From Heligmosomoides polygyrus polygyrus (taxonomy: Eukaryota; Nematoda; Chromadorea; Rhabditida; Heligmosomidae): a stretch of DNA of 64,000 nt. The position numbers and the translations under genes are program-made. Positions 54,467 to 64,000 of this stretch are shown here, piece after piece (position 1 is the first letter of the stretch; the number at the start of each line of letters is the position of its first letter). The DNA lies in NCBI GenBank assembly GCA_947396885.1, contig OX377202.1, forward strand, positions 25,234,001 to 25,298,000, read 5' to 3'. The notes beneath the pieces are model-generated. The model was not told where the DNA came from and ran no database searches. It worked only from the letters and a program-made list of their open reading frames with translations.

Positions 54467-55679
54467 ATGGAGGATGATCCTAGGGAGCAGAGGGAGATAC
54501 TCATCCGAGCTGCTGCTCCTCGCCATTTCCCGATGAGGGTGAGTCCGACGAACGTGCTGGACGACTACACTTTTCGGCAGAGAATTCGGCTGTCTCGAAT
54601 TCAGGGTTCCTGTACGTCCTCGGGCTCATTGATGTGGAGCTCAGCCCGGAGACGGTGAGATCAAGAGCGCTCACCAGTGAGCAGAAGCTGGGGATATTTC
54701 TGGAAACCATCGTAAGCTTCAGTTTTTAGGTATTAGCATTGTATTGGCCTCAAAGCTTGACTCTAACTTCCATTGCTATAGCGCACAACTGCGCTAACCC
54801 TCGGCGGCTCCCAACCGCCTGTAAGCGGAGTGATTGGCCAAACGAGCGCGCTGTTCCGGAGAAGAATGAAGGAGTTCATAATGTGGCCAACAGAAAAGGA
54901 ACGGCTGACTATGAGCAGAAGGTTTTCAACTAGATTCCTAACCTCAGCGTGGAATTTCAAAGTTGAAGTTCCGGATTTTTGGGAATTGTGGAATCCCTAA
55001 TGTGGTGGGAGCGACTGACGGATTCGAGGGTAAGAAGATAGGACCAGCCATAATATGATATAACATAATGCCATGTATTACGTTGTATTATATTATATTA
55101 TACTTCATCAGGTGTTCCGCAAAGACCGCTTACCGCGACCTTCAGCGCGGACGAAAGCGTGGCGTCCTCCTCATCTACAGCGCTTATCGCCGGGAGCGAT
55201 TCTTGCTGAAGCCGTACCTTGGGAATTAGAGGAAGGAGCTACATAAGCACGACACTTCTGCTAGTATGAACCTAATAAGTGAGAAAATCGAGGATCAGTT
55301 TTCAGAGCAAAGGTTAACCGAGGCTCTGCAGAGAGGCCAAATGTGCGTTGAACGCGCATTCCGAGCGCTGCAGAGGCAGTTTCCGGCCTTGCACACGAAA
55401 CTGCGGTGAGTTGACAGCAACACCAATGTTGCTGCGATACATTCCATCTTAACTGATATCCTTCAGATACAATCCCATAACGGCAACGAAAATCTCAACG
55501 CTGCCGCTTGTCTGTGCAAGCTCTGCATTGCCACGAGCGAGTCCATGTTTGATGACGGAATTCCCTCGACCAGCCGTGATGAAGATCCCGACCTGCAACG
55601 CAGCGAATCGGAAGACGAAGAGGGCTTGGAGCAGGACTCTATACATAGTCCAGCGTTATTTTTCGAATTAATGTTTGCC
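54467..55679 (+). pseudogene. PIF/Harbinger-like transposase, spliced and decayed
   Basis: The region codes for DYTFRQRIRLSR, then (another frame) LIDVELSPETVRSRALTSEQ and KLGIFLETI. After a GT-AG intron (54712-54781) come SQPPVSGVIGQTSALFRRRM and KEFIMWP, then VVGATDG, the first DDE-site block. GT-AG introns are also likely at 55030-55111 and 55406-55466. Later blocks FLLKPYLGN and CVERAFRALQRQFPALHTKL match the RxxPYL and VVERAFGxLKxRFPxL segments of Harbinger nucleases. CLCKLCIATSESMFDD and an acidic tail end the frame at 55679. At least three frame changes and several stops make it a pseudogene. No TIR or TAA boundary was found. It may belong with the Harbinger-like MITEs 4 kb upstream. 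Confidence 0.6.
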
Positions 55680-56230
55680 TAAGAGATAAATGCCATTGGT
55701 AGGTATCAAAATGATCTAAATATTAGTGACAACATAGAAGAACTGTACTAAACTCAGTTAATATTTCGTCTAGGTTTTTCGTTTTTATGGTACTAGTAAG
55801 ATGTTTCAAGGTGAACTCCTTCCTTCTTGTTGCTTCATTGTCTATTTGGTTGGTGACTGCAACTGACTAAAATGAAGTAATCCTTCCTCGAACGATTGTT
55901 TTCCAGGTACTGTGCACGAAAATTTTAGAAAACTAGACTGGTGTTCTCAAGGATTCGTGCTGAAATACCTGCTGTCAGTTTTGTGAATCCTGTGAATCGT
56001 TCTGTGGGCTCAGCCTGCTTTGGTATCGGTTGCCGCCAACATTCGTTTCCAGAATAGTATTGATTATTGTCAACAGGTCTCGCCTTTCTACAGATTTTTG
56101 CCCGACCTATTGAAATAAGTGTGATGGGAAGGAACGCCGACTGGGGAAGAGCTACCGGCGCCCTTGAAGCGCAGGGCACAATAAGTGATCTCATAGTCTG
56201 CGCCGTAGCTAAAGTGGCGCGAAGCCAAAA
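55680..56230. other. Unassigned stretch
   Basis: No gene recognised. Confidence 0.3.
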
Positions 56231-56241
56231 GGTATAAAAGG
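56231..56241 (+). promoter_or_regulatory. TATA-box-like sequence, possible LTR promoter
   Basis: GGTATAAAAGGCGGG is a textbook TATA box. It lies about 0.75 kb upstream of the gag-like frame at 56987. It could be the U3 promoter of a left LTR, but no LTR ends or matching right LTR were found. Confidence 0.3.
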
Positions 56242-57208
56242 CGGGTGGCCAGGACGAGGGATCCTTTCTCTAGCTGTGCGTCGGATCCCTTTCGTGAGGA
56301 CTTGTGTGGGTGGCCTCCGTGGCACCTATCTTCTCAGCTGTCCGCGTAGATGTCAGCCTTAGTGACTCACCCAAAGTCTAATCCACGAATCGAGGGATTC
56401 ACGTCAGTGACAAGCTGAGGACTCTCACCCCACGCCCTACACGTCTAGGGGCGGCTCAGTGACTCAGCTCAGCGTACCATTTCCACCCATCTTCTGTTGC
56501 CTACGATTTTTTCTTTGCGTTGTGTTGTCTTGTTTTTGACAAAGTTTAAATGATTCACGTATTTGCCAACTGACGAGATGTCACGATGTTGCCGTCGACC
56601 TACTAAATCCGATAGCAAATCGGCTTTTACATGGGGACGAACCGCTGGGAGACGGTCAGCACTAAAACGATCTTCAGTTTCTCAATATTGTCTGCAGCGG
56701 CGCTGCTGAAGCGGCAGCAAAATTGGAGCGCATGGGCGCCAAAAAATTTCCTAGTACTCATTCTGCCGGCCTCGTTGGCTTTCGAAAGACGCCTAGTCTA
56801 TTACAGTGGCCTTTTATTCCTGTTTTAGTGGCAGTCAGTGCTTTCGTTATGTCGTCGCATCGTGTATTATTTCGTGCCACTCCGAGGCTTGCCTAGACAG
56901 GGGCAAGTCGCAGATGAAATGGCTCAAAGGGAAGAAAGGGCATTTATAGCTACTGCCTAAGCAAGCCAGAGGTAGAGAAGGATATAATGAGTCATACAAG
57001 ACCATCTTTTGCAGGAAGTCCTCCTCCACAAATGGAAGACAGGGATACGACTAAGGAGAATGCGGCGCCGGAAGAGGTAAGCATGAAGACATTGAAGAAT
57101 GGGGAAAGTGAGTGGGAGGCGTGTGTTGGAATAATGGAGGAGGAAAAAGGAGCTTGGCGGTGCTGTTGGAGACGAGTGTTTCGAAGCAGGCAAGGTGGGA
57201 GGTGGAGC

Positions 57209-58492
57209 TATTAGGTTGTAACGAATTAAATGGCACTGGCTGGCGCCATTTTTTGGCGCGTCTTTACGCGTTTGATCAAGAACAAATAGTAACATGTGGC
57301 ATATCATTTAGAACCGCAAACTTTGCTCTACCGGAAAGTACCAAATTGTCTATGTTAAGTGGGAAACTTTAGAGTTTTATTGACTTCTTTTCAGATGGAC
57401 AAAAGGGTAATCCGAGGCATTTACTTGTATGAATTCAAGCTGGGCACTACAGCTAAATAGGCGGACGAGAAGATCAACGCCGCATTCGGTCAAGGATGTT
57501 CCACAATTCGGACGCGTGTCGTTGGTATCAGAAGTTCCGGAATGGAGATGAGAGCTTGGAAGAACATGAAGGTCGTGGGAGGCATAGTGATGCTGATGAG
57601 GACAAGCTGAGAGATGTGGTAGAGGAGGATCCACACAAAGGTACCAGGGGGATAGCGAAGGTTCTCGGCGTCAGTCACAACACAGCTGCCCGGCATCTGA
57701 AGGAAATTGTAAAGACCAAAAAGCTGGAAAGTTTGGTGCCTCACGAGCTGTCTGAGGAGCAAAGAAACCGACGATATGAGATCTCGTCCGCACTGCTTCT
57801 ACGGAACGAAACAGACCCATTCCTTGATCGCATCGTAACCTGTGACGAGAATTGGACAATGTACGACAACAGGCGACGATCGGCACAGTGGGTGGACAGC
57901 GATGAGAGCCCCAAGGTTTTTGCGAAGCCGGAATTGCACCAAAAGAAAGTAATGGTGACAGTATGGTGGTGTTCGCAGGGAATTATTCACCACAGCTTCC
58001 TCCCTCCCGGTGAATCCATCACGGCAGAGAAGTACTGCATTGAAATTGAAGAAATGATGAAAAAGTTGAAGGATGTCCGGCCGGTCTTGGTAAACCGAAC
58101 GCGAGTTCTCCTTCTGCACTACAATGCTCGCCCCCATGTAGCACGAATGACGTTGCAGAAATTGAATGAGCTGAGCATTGAAACTCTACCACATCCTCCG
58201 TTTTCTCCCGACCTCTCCCCAACAGACTACCATTTCTTCAAGCATCTTGGCGACTTCTTGGTAGGGAAAATATTCAAATACCAACAGGATGCCGAAAGTG
58301 CCTTCGAAGATTTCGTCAATTCCAGAATTTCTGATTTTTATGCTACTGGGATAAGAAAGCTTGTGTCACGTTGGCAAAGATGTGTAGAATCAGAGGGTTT
58401 TTATTTCGATCAATAAACTTGCCTACAAGCCGAGATATTAACTGTTTAAATTTACAGTGGTTCAGTGCCATTTATTTCGTTACAACCTAATA
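57209..58492 (+). mobile_element. Mariner element, second family
   Basis: The ends TTAGGTTGTAACGAATTAAA (57211) and TTCGTTACAACCTAA (to 58490) are inverses, with TA on both sides. Length is 1280 bp, normal for mariner. It is inserted in the gag-like frame. The TIRs differ from the 23868 and 42382 copies after TTAGGTTGT, so it is a different subfamily. Confidence 0.9.
57395..58416 (+). pseudogene. Mariner transposase, near full length, catalytic Asp replaced
   Basis: The natural start is ATG at 57395 (MDKRVIRGIYLYEFKLG). A TAG interrupts the frame at codon 22, and the main open frame (57496-58416, 306 residues) is entered by a frame change near 57520. The HTH region is KGTRGIAKVLGVSHNTAARH, and a WxxHxL-type linker (VPHEL) follows. 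Catalytic sites in the main frame are D117 (TCDENW), Y209 where Asp is expected (LLHYNARPH), and D244 (SPTDYHFF), with the 34-residue spacing of DD34D mariners. So a stop, a frameshift and loss of a catalytic acid coexist in an otherwise well-preserved protein that ends normally near the right TIR. Confidence 0.9.
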
Positions 58493-58529
58493 GAATGGAA
58501 GAGGATAGGTGAACAAATTGAAAGCTTCC

Positions 58530-59162
58530 TTAACACGATGACGATCGTATGGCCTGATGTCAGGCCACACCCTTTCGGCCGCGTGGGACCGTGTGACATG
58601 ATGTCAGGCCACAGCCTTATAATTTATTTTTATAGTTTTATTCAGATCTTTCCAACGTACTTTATTGTGTTGTGTGCACTTCATCTTCAGACATTGCTGC
58701 AAAAAGCGTAGTCTCGAAAAACAATTTTCGGTTACTGAATTATTGAGCTTCTCGTCAATTAATGGCTTCAGTTAACATTTCGTCATTGAAAAATAATCGA
58801 AGTAATCGGTCGGCCTAACGCAGTCGAACACATCATCATGAAAGCCGGACTCCGTCGCGAATTTCCACCAAGTAAGGGGTTTCAAAATCGCTCTTCCAAA
58901 CTTCTTCTCATTTTCTGCTTAGGATTCTATTACTTCACTTTCTGAGCCATCATCACCGTCAGCTGGTATGCAAGGGTATCGGCCTCAGCATCAACGTCGT
59001 CTTGAACCACCTCGTCATCCTCATCATCGCCTTTCACCAAGAGACGAATTTTGCGGTCGCGTTAGAACGCGCGACATGATGTATGCCACGCTGCGGCGTT
59101 GCAAAAAATCGATTGGTCCCACGCGCCAGACAAGCGAAAAAGGCGCGGTCTCAACGTGTTAA
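58530..59162. mobile_element. TTAA-flanked element (piggyBac-like), copy 1
   Basis: The element 58534-59158 has TTAA on both sides. The inner ends CACGATGACGATCG and the inverse of CACGTTGAGACCGCG are partly similar. Removing it with one TTAA restores an open gag frame across the junction. The interior has an acidic minus-strand frame near 58900-59040 that I cannot assign. TTAA duplication is the piggyBac hallmark. Confidence 0.7.
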
Positions 59163-60957
59163 AGAAGAGAGAGCCAAGGGTCTGCCGCCGGGTCTCTGTG
59201 AGGTGATCACAGAAGCTATTGAACAAAGGGGAATTGAGAATGTGAGTGAGTGAAACGAGTTCATAAGAGCAATGAAGAAGGATGGGGAATTGATAGTGGA
59301 GTTGTGCGATTTGCTGGAGGTTAGTAAATTTCAGATTCGAGACAAAGTAAGAGCTCTGATGGGAGGAGAAGACTCGGGGCTCGGGTAAAGCATTCAAACT
59401 CCAGACTCCAGAAGAAATTGGAAGGAGTATCTCTCCTTTCCAGTTGAAAAGTCATCGGACTGGAGCGACATCTGCGAGGAGCTGGCAAGGGCGGAAGAAG
59501 GGGGAGGAACGAGGACAAGGTACGGATGTTAACACGCACTTGGTTAGCTATCTGCTATCTATGGCATGGGCGGATCCAGTGATCTTCAGGTGCGCAAAGA
59601 ATGAGAACTTTGGACAATTTATAAGAAAATTCAGGAGGAAATATGAAAGGGTGATTGCATGTGATGCGACCTTGATAGACATCTTGGTGGATGACCACTT
59701 GGCAGGTAGAGCTAGAAGTGTGTTTTTGGCGATCCCAAGGATGGTAAAGGAGCAGGGTTTTGAACAGTCATAAATAAAATGAGAAGGCGTCTTACCTGCG
59801 ATTCAACCGTAAGTAGGTTAAGAGCAGTGACGGAGTTAAAGCATTTGAAGCTTCGACCCAATCAAGAGGTGGCAGATTTCTGCGTAGTCTTGGAGGAATT
59901 GGCGAGGCAGGCCAACTCTGAATGATCTTTGGAGGATCGCTCAATAGAGTACGCCCACATACTGCTGGAAACTTGAGTGGGTGGCCTGAACACTTCCAGT
60001 TGGTGGGGGCGCTACATAAGGTGAAACCCTGGAAGGCGTATGAGGAAGTGAAGCAACTTGCACTCAGCATCGAGCAGTCAGAGATCATGTTGGGATCGGT
60101 AAGGAACGCAAACCTATCAACATGGTCTAGGTTCGCACAATGTAGATACAGCTCTGAGGTGCGAGAAGTGGACGCAAAAAGGGAAGAATTGTCAGCTGGT
60201 TATGGCTCCCCTAGTAAAGAGCTGAGCCACATGGAAGCTAGAGGAAATGGGAAAGGAGGGGCGAGAAGCCCTAGTGCGGGTGTCGGGTTTTCGATACAGG
60301 AGTCATTGAGACGCAGACAACATGAGACAAGAAAGTGCTACCATTGTTCACAATACAGTCACCTGGCTAAGGCATGTCCTTCAAGGACCACAAGAGTGAA
60401 CGTAGTAGAACAGAAAGCATCAGGGTCTCAGCACCCCGGTTCATTGTTGCCTGTCGTTAGGCAGCTTAGAACTCTTGGATTAGCAGTAAAGGGCGAAGTA
60501 GCAGATGAGGGTGATTTAATCGGAAATCGTATCGTAGGTTCCGTGCGATTGCTGGGAGACGAGTACCCCGCGTTAATAGACACAGGCTCAATGATCAGGA
60601 TAGTCCCAGTAGAGGTGCTGGGAAGAGCAATGTACCAGGGATACGATCTGGATACCTTGCCTATGGTGCACACTAAAGCACTAAAGCCTGTGTTCGACAC
60701 GTCAAACAATAGGGTGCAGTTTTTGGCGCCGTATATATAGATGTGGAGTTAACCGACGGCAAGTCAAGTGGCTTTCTATATAAGTACATCAAAAGAGAAG
60801 GAGCTCATCTTGGGAACAAATGCTTTGAAGAGATTGGGAATGTGTGTCAATATCACGGGATGTTGGCAAAGAATCGGAGATCTGCAGAAGGAATGGAAGC
60901 CAGGTCCAAGTGATGACGTGGAATGGGTGTATGTGCCTCCTCATGCTTCTGCCCTTA

Positions 60958-61285
60958 TTAACACATTCGCGACGAGAGCGTTCTCGCGCACAATGCGCGC
61001 GACGGCCCAGCGACTTGTTGGCGCGCGTGGGTGTGCACTTATTTGTGTGGACATCGTCCCTCGCGAGAGTTACTTTCTGTAAGTAAACTTTAACCGATCT
61101 TTGGAAGAAGATCTGAACATTGGTTTGTTATTATAATTTGGGAATTTGAAAAGAAAATCGAACAAAAACATCAAAAAAGAAAATTCTTCCCAAGAATTCC
61201 CCGTCCACACATATGAGTGGACACCGTCCACCGCGCCCTCTTCGCTGTCCACTCATATGCGTGGACACCGTCGCGAATGAGTTAA
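60958..61285. mobile_element. TTAA-flanked MITE (piggyBac-like), copy 2
   Basis: The element 60962-61281 (320 bp) has ends CACATTCGCGACG and CGTCGCGAATGAG that are inverse with one mismatch, flanked by TTAA. Deleting it restores the gypsy-like frame (HASALI, then KVRCEG). An inner hairpin pairs GTCCACACATATGAGTGGAC (from about 61202) with its near-inverse ending about 61267. Confidence 0.8.
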
Positions 61286-61811
61286 GGTACGGTGTGAAGG
61301 GCATAGCGAACAGGAGTTAGACAGAGTGATCTGGCAGAGTGTAAATGGCGTGGCGGCAGGTGTGATTAGAATAACAAATCAACAAACACAGGTGCCAGTA
61401 TTTAACAATAGTGACCAATCAGTAGTGTTTAAGGAAGGAGAGGAAGTTGGTCATTGGGGTACAGATAAATGGCACGAAATATGGGAAGGTTTAAAACCCT
61501 TAATGCTTTAATGTGAGGAAGAGGCGATCAACTTAAGTGAGCGGTTGCAAAAGTTGTGCGAGCTAGTCAGTGCTAATGCAGATTCGGCACATTTAGATGA
61601 GAGAATTCGGAGCTTGTTAGAAGAATACCCGAATGCATTTGCAGTCCGATAGCGAGTTGTCTCAAACAGATGTCGTGCACATGGGCATAGATTCAGGTAT
61701 AGAAGCTGTGTTACAGAGTTTAGGGAGAAAGATATATTTTTCGACGTTAGATTTGTGCAGTGGATACTGGCAGATTCCCCTAGAAGAAGATGCTAATGAA
61801 AAAATGAAAAA

Positions 61812-61858
61812 TTGGAACAGGCTTTCCGGCGTTTACCACGCCGGAAAGCCTGTCCCAA
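61812..61858. repeat. Hairpin insert within the RT frame
   Basis: TTGGAACAGGCTTTCCGGCG is inverse, with one mismatch, to CGCCGGAAAGCCTGTCCCAA across a 7-base loop. It lies where RTs of this group have the segment between LEEDANEK and VTPFGL, and it replaces it without breaking the frame. Confidence 0.7.
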
Positions 61859-61980
61859 TCCGGGTAACACCATTTGGGTTGAGAACTAGCCCACCTGTGT
61901 GCCAAAGGATGATGTATACAGTGCTTGGCGATATTCTTGGAACAAAGGTGTTCTGTTATATAGACGATATTATGGTCTGA

Positions 61981-63439
61981 GAATAAACAGCTACAGCTCC
62001 TGAAAATATTACCAAATTTCGTGCGCGTGCATCTAATTTGCAAAAAATAGCGAAAATTAGTAGCATTTTGATGCGCGTTGATGGAACAAAACTGCCGCGT
62101 GCTCAACCACTTTTCCAAAACCAAACATTTAATCTTTAAACATTTGAAGGGTTTCCCATTATTGTTGTAGATGACAATGCTATCTGAAAATTTTGTGGAT
62201 TTCTGTAGTAACCGTAATAGTAATATTATAGTAATCTTAGTATTACGATTCTCACCTGATGACGCGCACTCATAGTTCTCGATGATTTTGGTTCCTTCGT
62301 CTGACCTTTCTCACCCTTTTTGTTCTTATTCCTTGTTCTCTTCCTGCATTCGGATCTATACCTTTTTCTTTGAAATGGCTATGTTTGCTTGCAGTAAACC
62401 GGCATCAACGTACTGGTGCATCTCGTTGTTGCACTGTTGTCGAACACTGAGATGATTCATTGCAACAAATACTGTTGTAACCTGGCATGCATTTCTTAAG
62501 CTAACTCTAATCCTTGACTCTATCTTGGCATTGTCACATGTCACTTTAGCACATGGGGAGTCCAAAAATGACCATTCTAATGTCCAAACCGAAACATCAT
62601 TCTGACAGCGCGTTGATTTTATGACGACAGCTTGAATTAGTATATTTTATTTTACATATATCTTATACAATATAGCTCTGTGCGATGCTGCGAGCTTTCA
62701 ATCCATGTTTTATTCCGACATTTTGCACTCGACTTTTCCAGGTTTTGCCTAGCCTTCTAGTCTGTCCCATAGGAACTGTAGACACTGTAGACATTGTTTC
62801 TATCGGGGGACGAGCGTTCTACCCTCTGGCCTGCCCACCCCAACCACTGGGCTTGCTCGAGGGTCCAGTGGCTGCCTTACGAGATAGTGGAGACGCAGAC
62901 ATTTGCCACGCCTCTGTTTAAAGGGCGGTGGGTAGAACGCCACTCCGCCGTTTCTAGCCGATCCCGTGATTCAACAAGTGAGGCAGTACTGGTCGCATAA
63001 ATTAGTAGCCTTTGCAATGAACCATCTCAGCAGATTTGGAAATACGTGTAGATCACTATCGAAAATCAGGCATTCCCTTTATGAGCATCTAGCGCGCCTG
63101 TTATATAAATTCGAATGAAGTCCACTTTATGGTAAAGAGCACCCCTTCCACAAAGTTTGCTAATGTCTTTAAGGGGCATGGAGTTCTAGAAATGTTACAT
63201 GCTTTGAACAGTGGCTTTACTATTCTGTTCAGTATGCTAATCCCATAAATGCTTTTAATATAATTTTCGCGGTTGCGTGAACGAGAAGGGATGATATGGT
63301 CAGAAAATTGGTTATTCTAAAAGCCTTGTTCTTGTTTGGTTTAGGAGTCTTTTTGAACTTGCCCACTTTAGGGGTCTCGCTGTTGCTAGGATTACTGTTA
63401 ATTATTGTGAGGATGAAGAACAGAGATGAGATATCTTAG
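61981..63439. other. Unassigned stretch
   Basis: The RT frame ends at a TGA directly after YIDDIMV and similarity stops. A weak inverted pair, CGTTCTACCC and GGGTAGAACG, lies at 62813 and about 62931. No gene recognised. Confidence 0.35.
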
Positions 63440-64000
63440 CTTTTCCCTCTACTGTCAGTAGGCCACATACTTCATCTTGCCTTATCGAAGTCCTGGCTGC
63501 GAGTCTTCATTCTTTCATGACGCCTTAACTTACGTCTCCGAGATACTCGATGACGCATCGGACTGCGTATTTTTAAGGGAAACGAAATTCCCTACAATTG
63601 ATTGGACGCACACGAAAATTATTCAGAATTTATGGATCAGCTTCTGAGTTCTATGAATTCTACAATGAATATGCTTTAAGTCAACTTGTTACGGTTCCAA
63701 CACTGGGATCTAATATTTAGACTTATTTTTAACGGATAGCGAGGACATTGTTTACGATGCAAACATTTTGCCTCCATTTTCCACCTTAGACCACAGAATG
63801 GTGTCTTTTTATTTCAAACGACGGAAAGCAAAACGGATGTATAAATATCCTGAATTAGACTTTTTCAAAGGTGATTATTCTGCGATTTGGACAACCTGTT
63901 GAACATTAATTGGCGCAATGTGATGTACCATTGTAGCTCTGCAGACTAATGTTATTCTGTTTATTTGGAGAATTGTTATCGGCTGATTGAAGAATTTGTT
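63440..64000 (+). pseudogene. CR1-like LINE endonuclease fragment, runs off the window
   Basis: Frames contain YRSPGCESSFFHDALTYVSE, then FPTIDW after a position where GDFN is expected but RETK is found. Next come TLGSNILDLFLTDSEDIVYD and STLDHRMVSFYF, where SDHxxV is expected. This is the back half of the APE-type endonuclease of CR1-group LINEs. Frame changes, stops and loss of GDFN mark a pseudogene. The RT would lie beyond 64000. Confidence 0.65.

Larger units (their letters stand above)
56987..61980 (+). pseudogene. Ty3/gypsy-like gag-pol with three nested insertions
   Basis: Similarity, in order: a gag N-terminal coiled-coil-like region (56987-57210, two frames) that continues at 58491-58533 and at 59159-59392; gag core (59550-59980, broken); a CCHC zinc knuckle in the frame 59922-60740 (C139, C142, H147, C152); an aspartic protease site DTGS (residues 220-223); GTNALKRLG in 60768-60961; a linker (61282-61511); and RT (61633-61980) with FSTLDLCSGYWQIPL and YIDDIMV. 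Interruptions are the mariner 57211-58490 and TTAA-flanked elements 58534-59158 and 60962-61281. About 75 residues of RT appear deleted near 61700. RNase H, integrase and LTRs are missing after 61980. It is an old, dead element. RT assignment to Ty3/gypsy is by motif style, and Cer1-like nematode elements are the nearest I can name. Confidence 0.8.

Overview
The window looks like a repeat-dense stretch of a nematode nuclear genome, probably clade V and possibly a strongylid or hookworm-like worm. The grounds are a Tc5-type transposase C-terminus with its cysteine motif, RTE-clade and CR1-like LINE fragments, cecropia/bandit-like mariners, a degenerate Ty3/gypsy-like element, (TAAA)n LINE tails and moderate GC. 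Species is inference. I see no intact host gene. Every coding segment I can assign belongs to a transposable element, and nearly all are broken.

Layout. 0-5 kb: a 5'-truncated RTE with an 11-bp target duplication, a SINE copy, and a 1.45-kb foldback element (3079-4527) with a TA duplication. 5-12 kb: a Tc5-like long-TIR element (5197-6552, TAA duplication), a tRNA-Asp-like foldback (8231-8528) and more SINE copies. 12.7-15.7 kb: a pogo/Tigger-like element carrying a nested Tc5-like element with about 490-bp arms and a transposase C-terminal half. 17-27 kb: SINE copies, CR1-like and RTE fragments, a hAT-like foldback inside a CR1 fragment, and a mariner that itself carries a SINE. 27-31 kb: an internally deleted RTE with a 16-bp target duplication, plus RTE 3' ends. 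32.4-34.8 kb: two sister Tc1/mariner-type elements of about 730 bp, one inside a SINE. 34.9-38.4 kb: a nearly full-length RTE on the minus strand with one visible frameshift. 39.6-45.3 kb: a second Tc5-like foldback, a third mariner and a CR1-like RT fragment. 47-53.6 kb: minisatellites, a second hAT-like foldback, three TAA-separated Harbinger-like MITEs in a row, and a MULE-like element with a perfect 9-bp duplication. 54.4-55.7 kb: a degenerate spliced PIF/Harbinger transposase. 56-62 kb: a gypsy-like gag-pol interrupted by a mariner and two TTAA-flanked elements. The window ends in a CR1-like endonuclease fragment.

The genes do not form a pathway. The information lies in the nesting: target duplications and empty sites give an order of insertion. 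The most unusual signals are a tRNA-derived SINE family with a (TTTATCC)n tail (12 copies), tRNA-like pol III promoter boxes inside the arms of two unrelated foldback families, and a degenerate hammerhead-ribozyme-like motif in the centre of the tRNA-Asp-like foldbacks. All identifications were made by eye from motifs and repeats. Boundaries without a stated target duplication are approximate.
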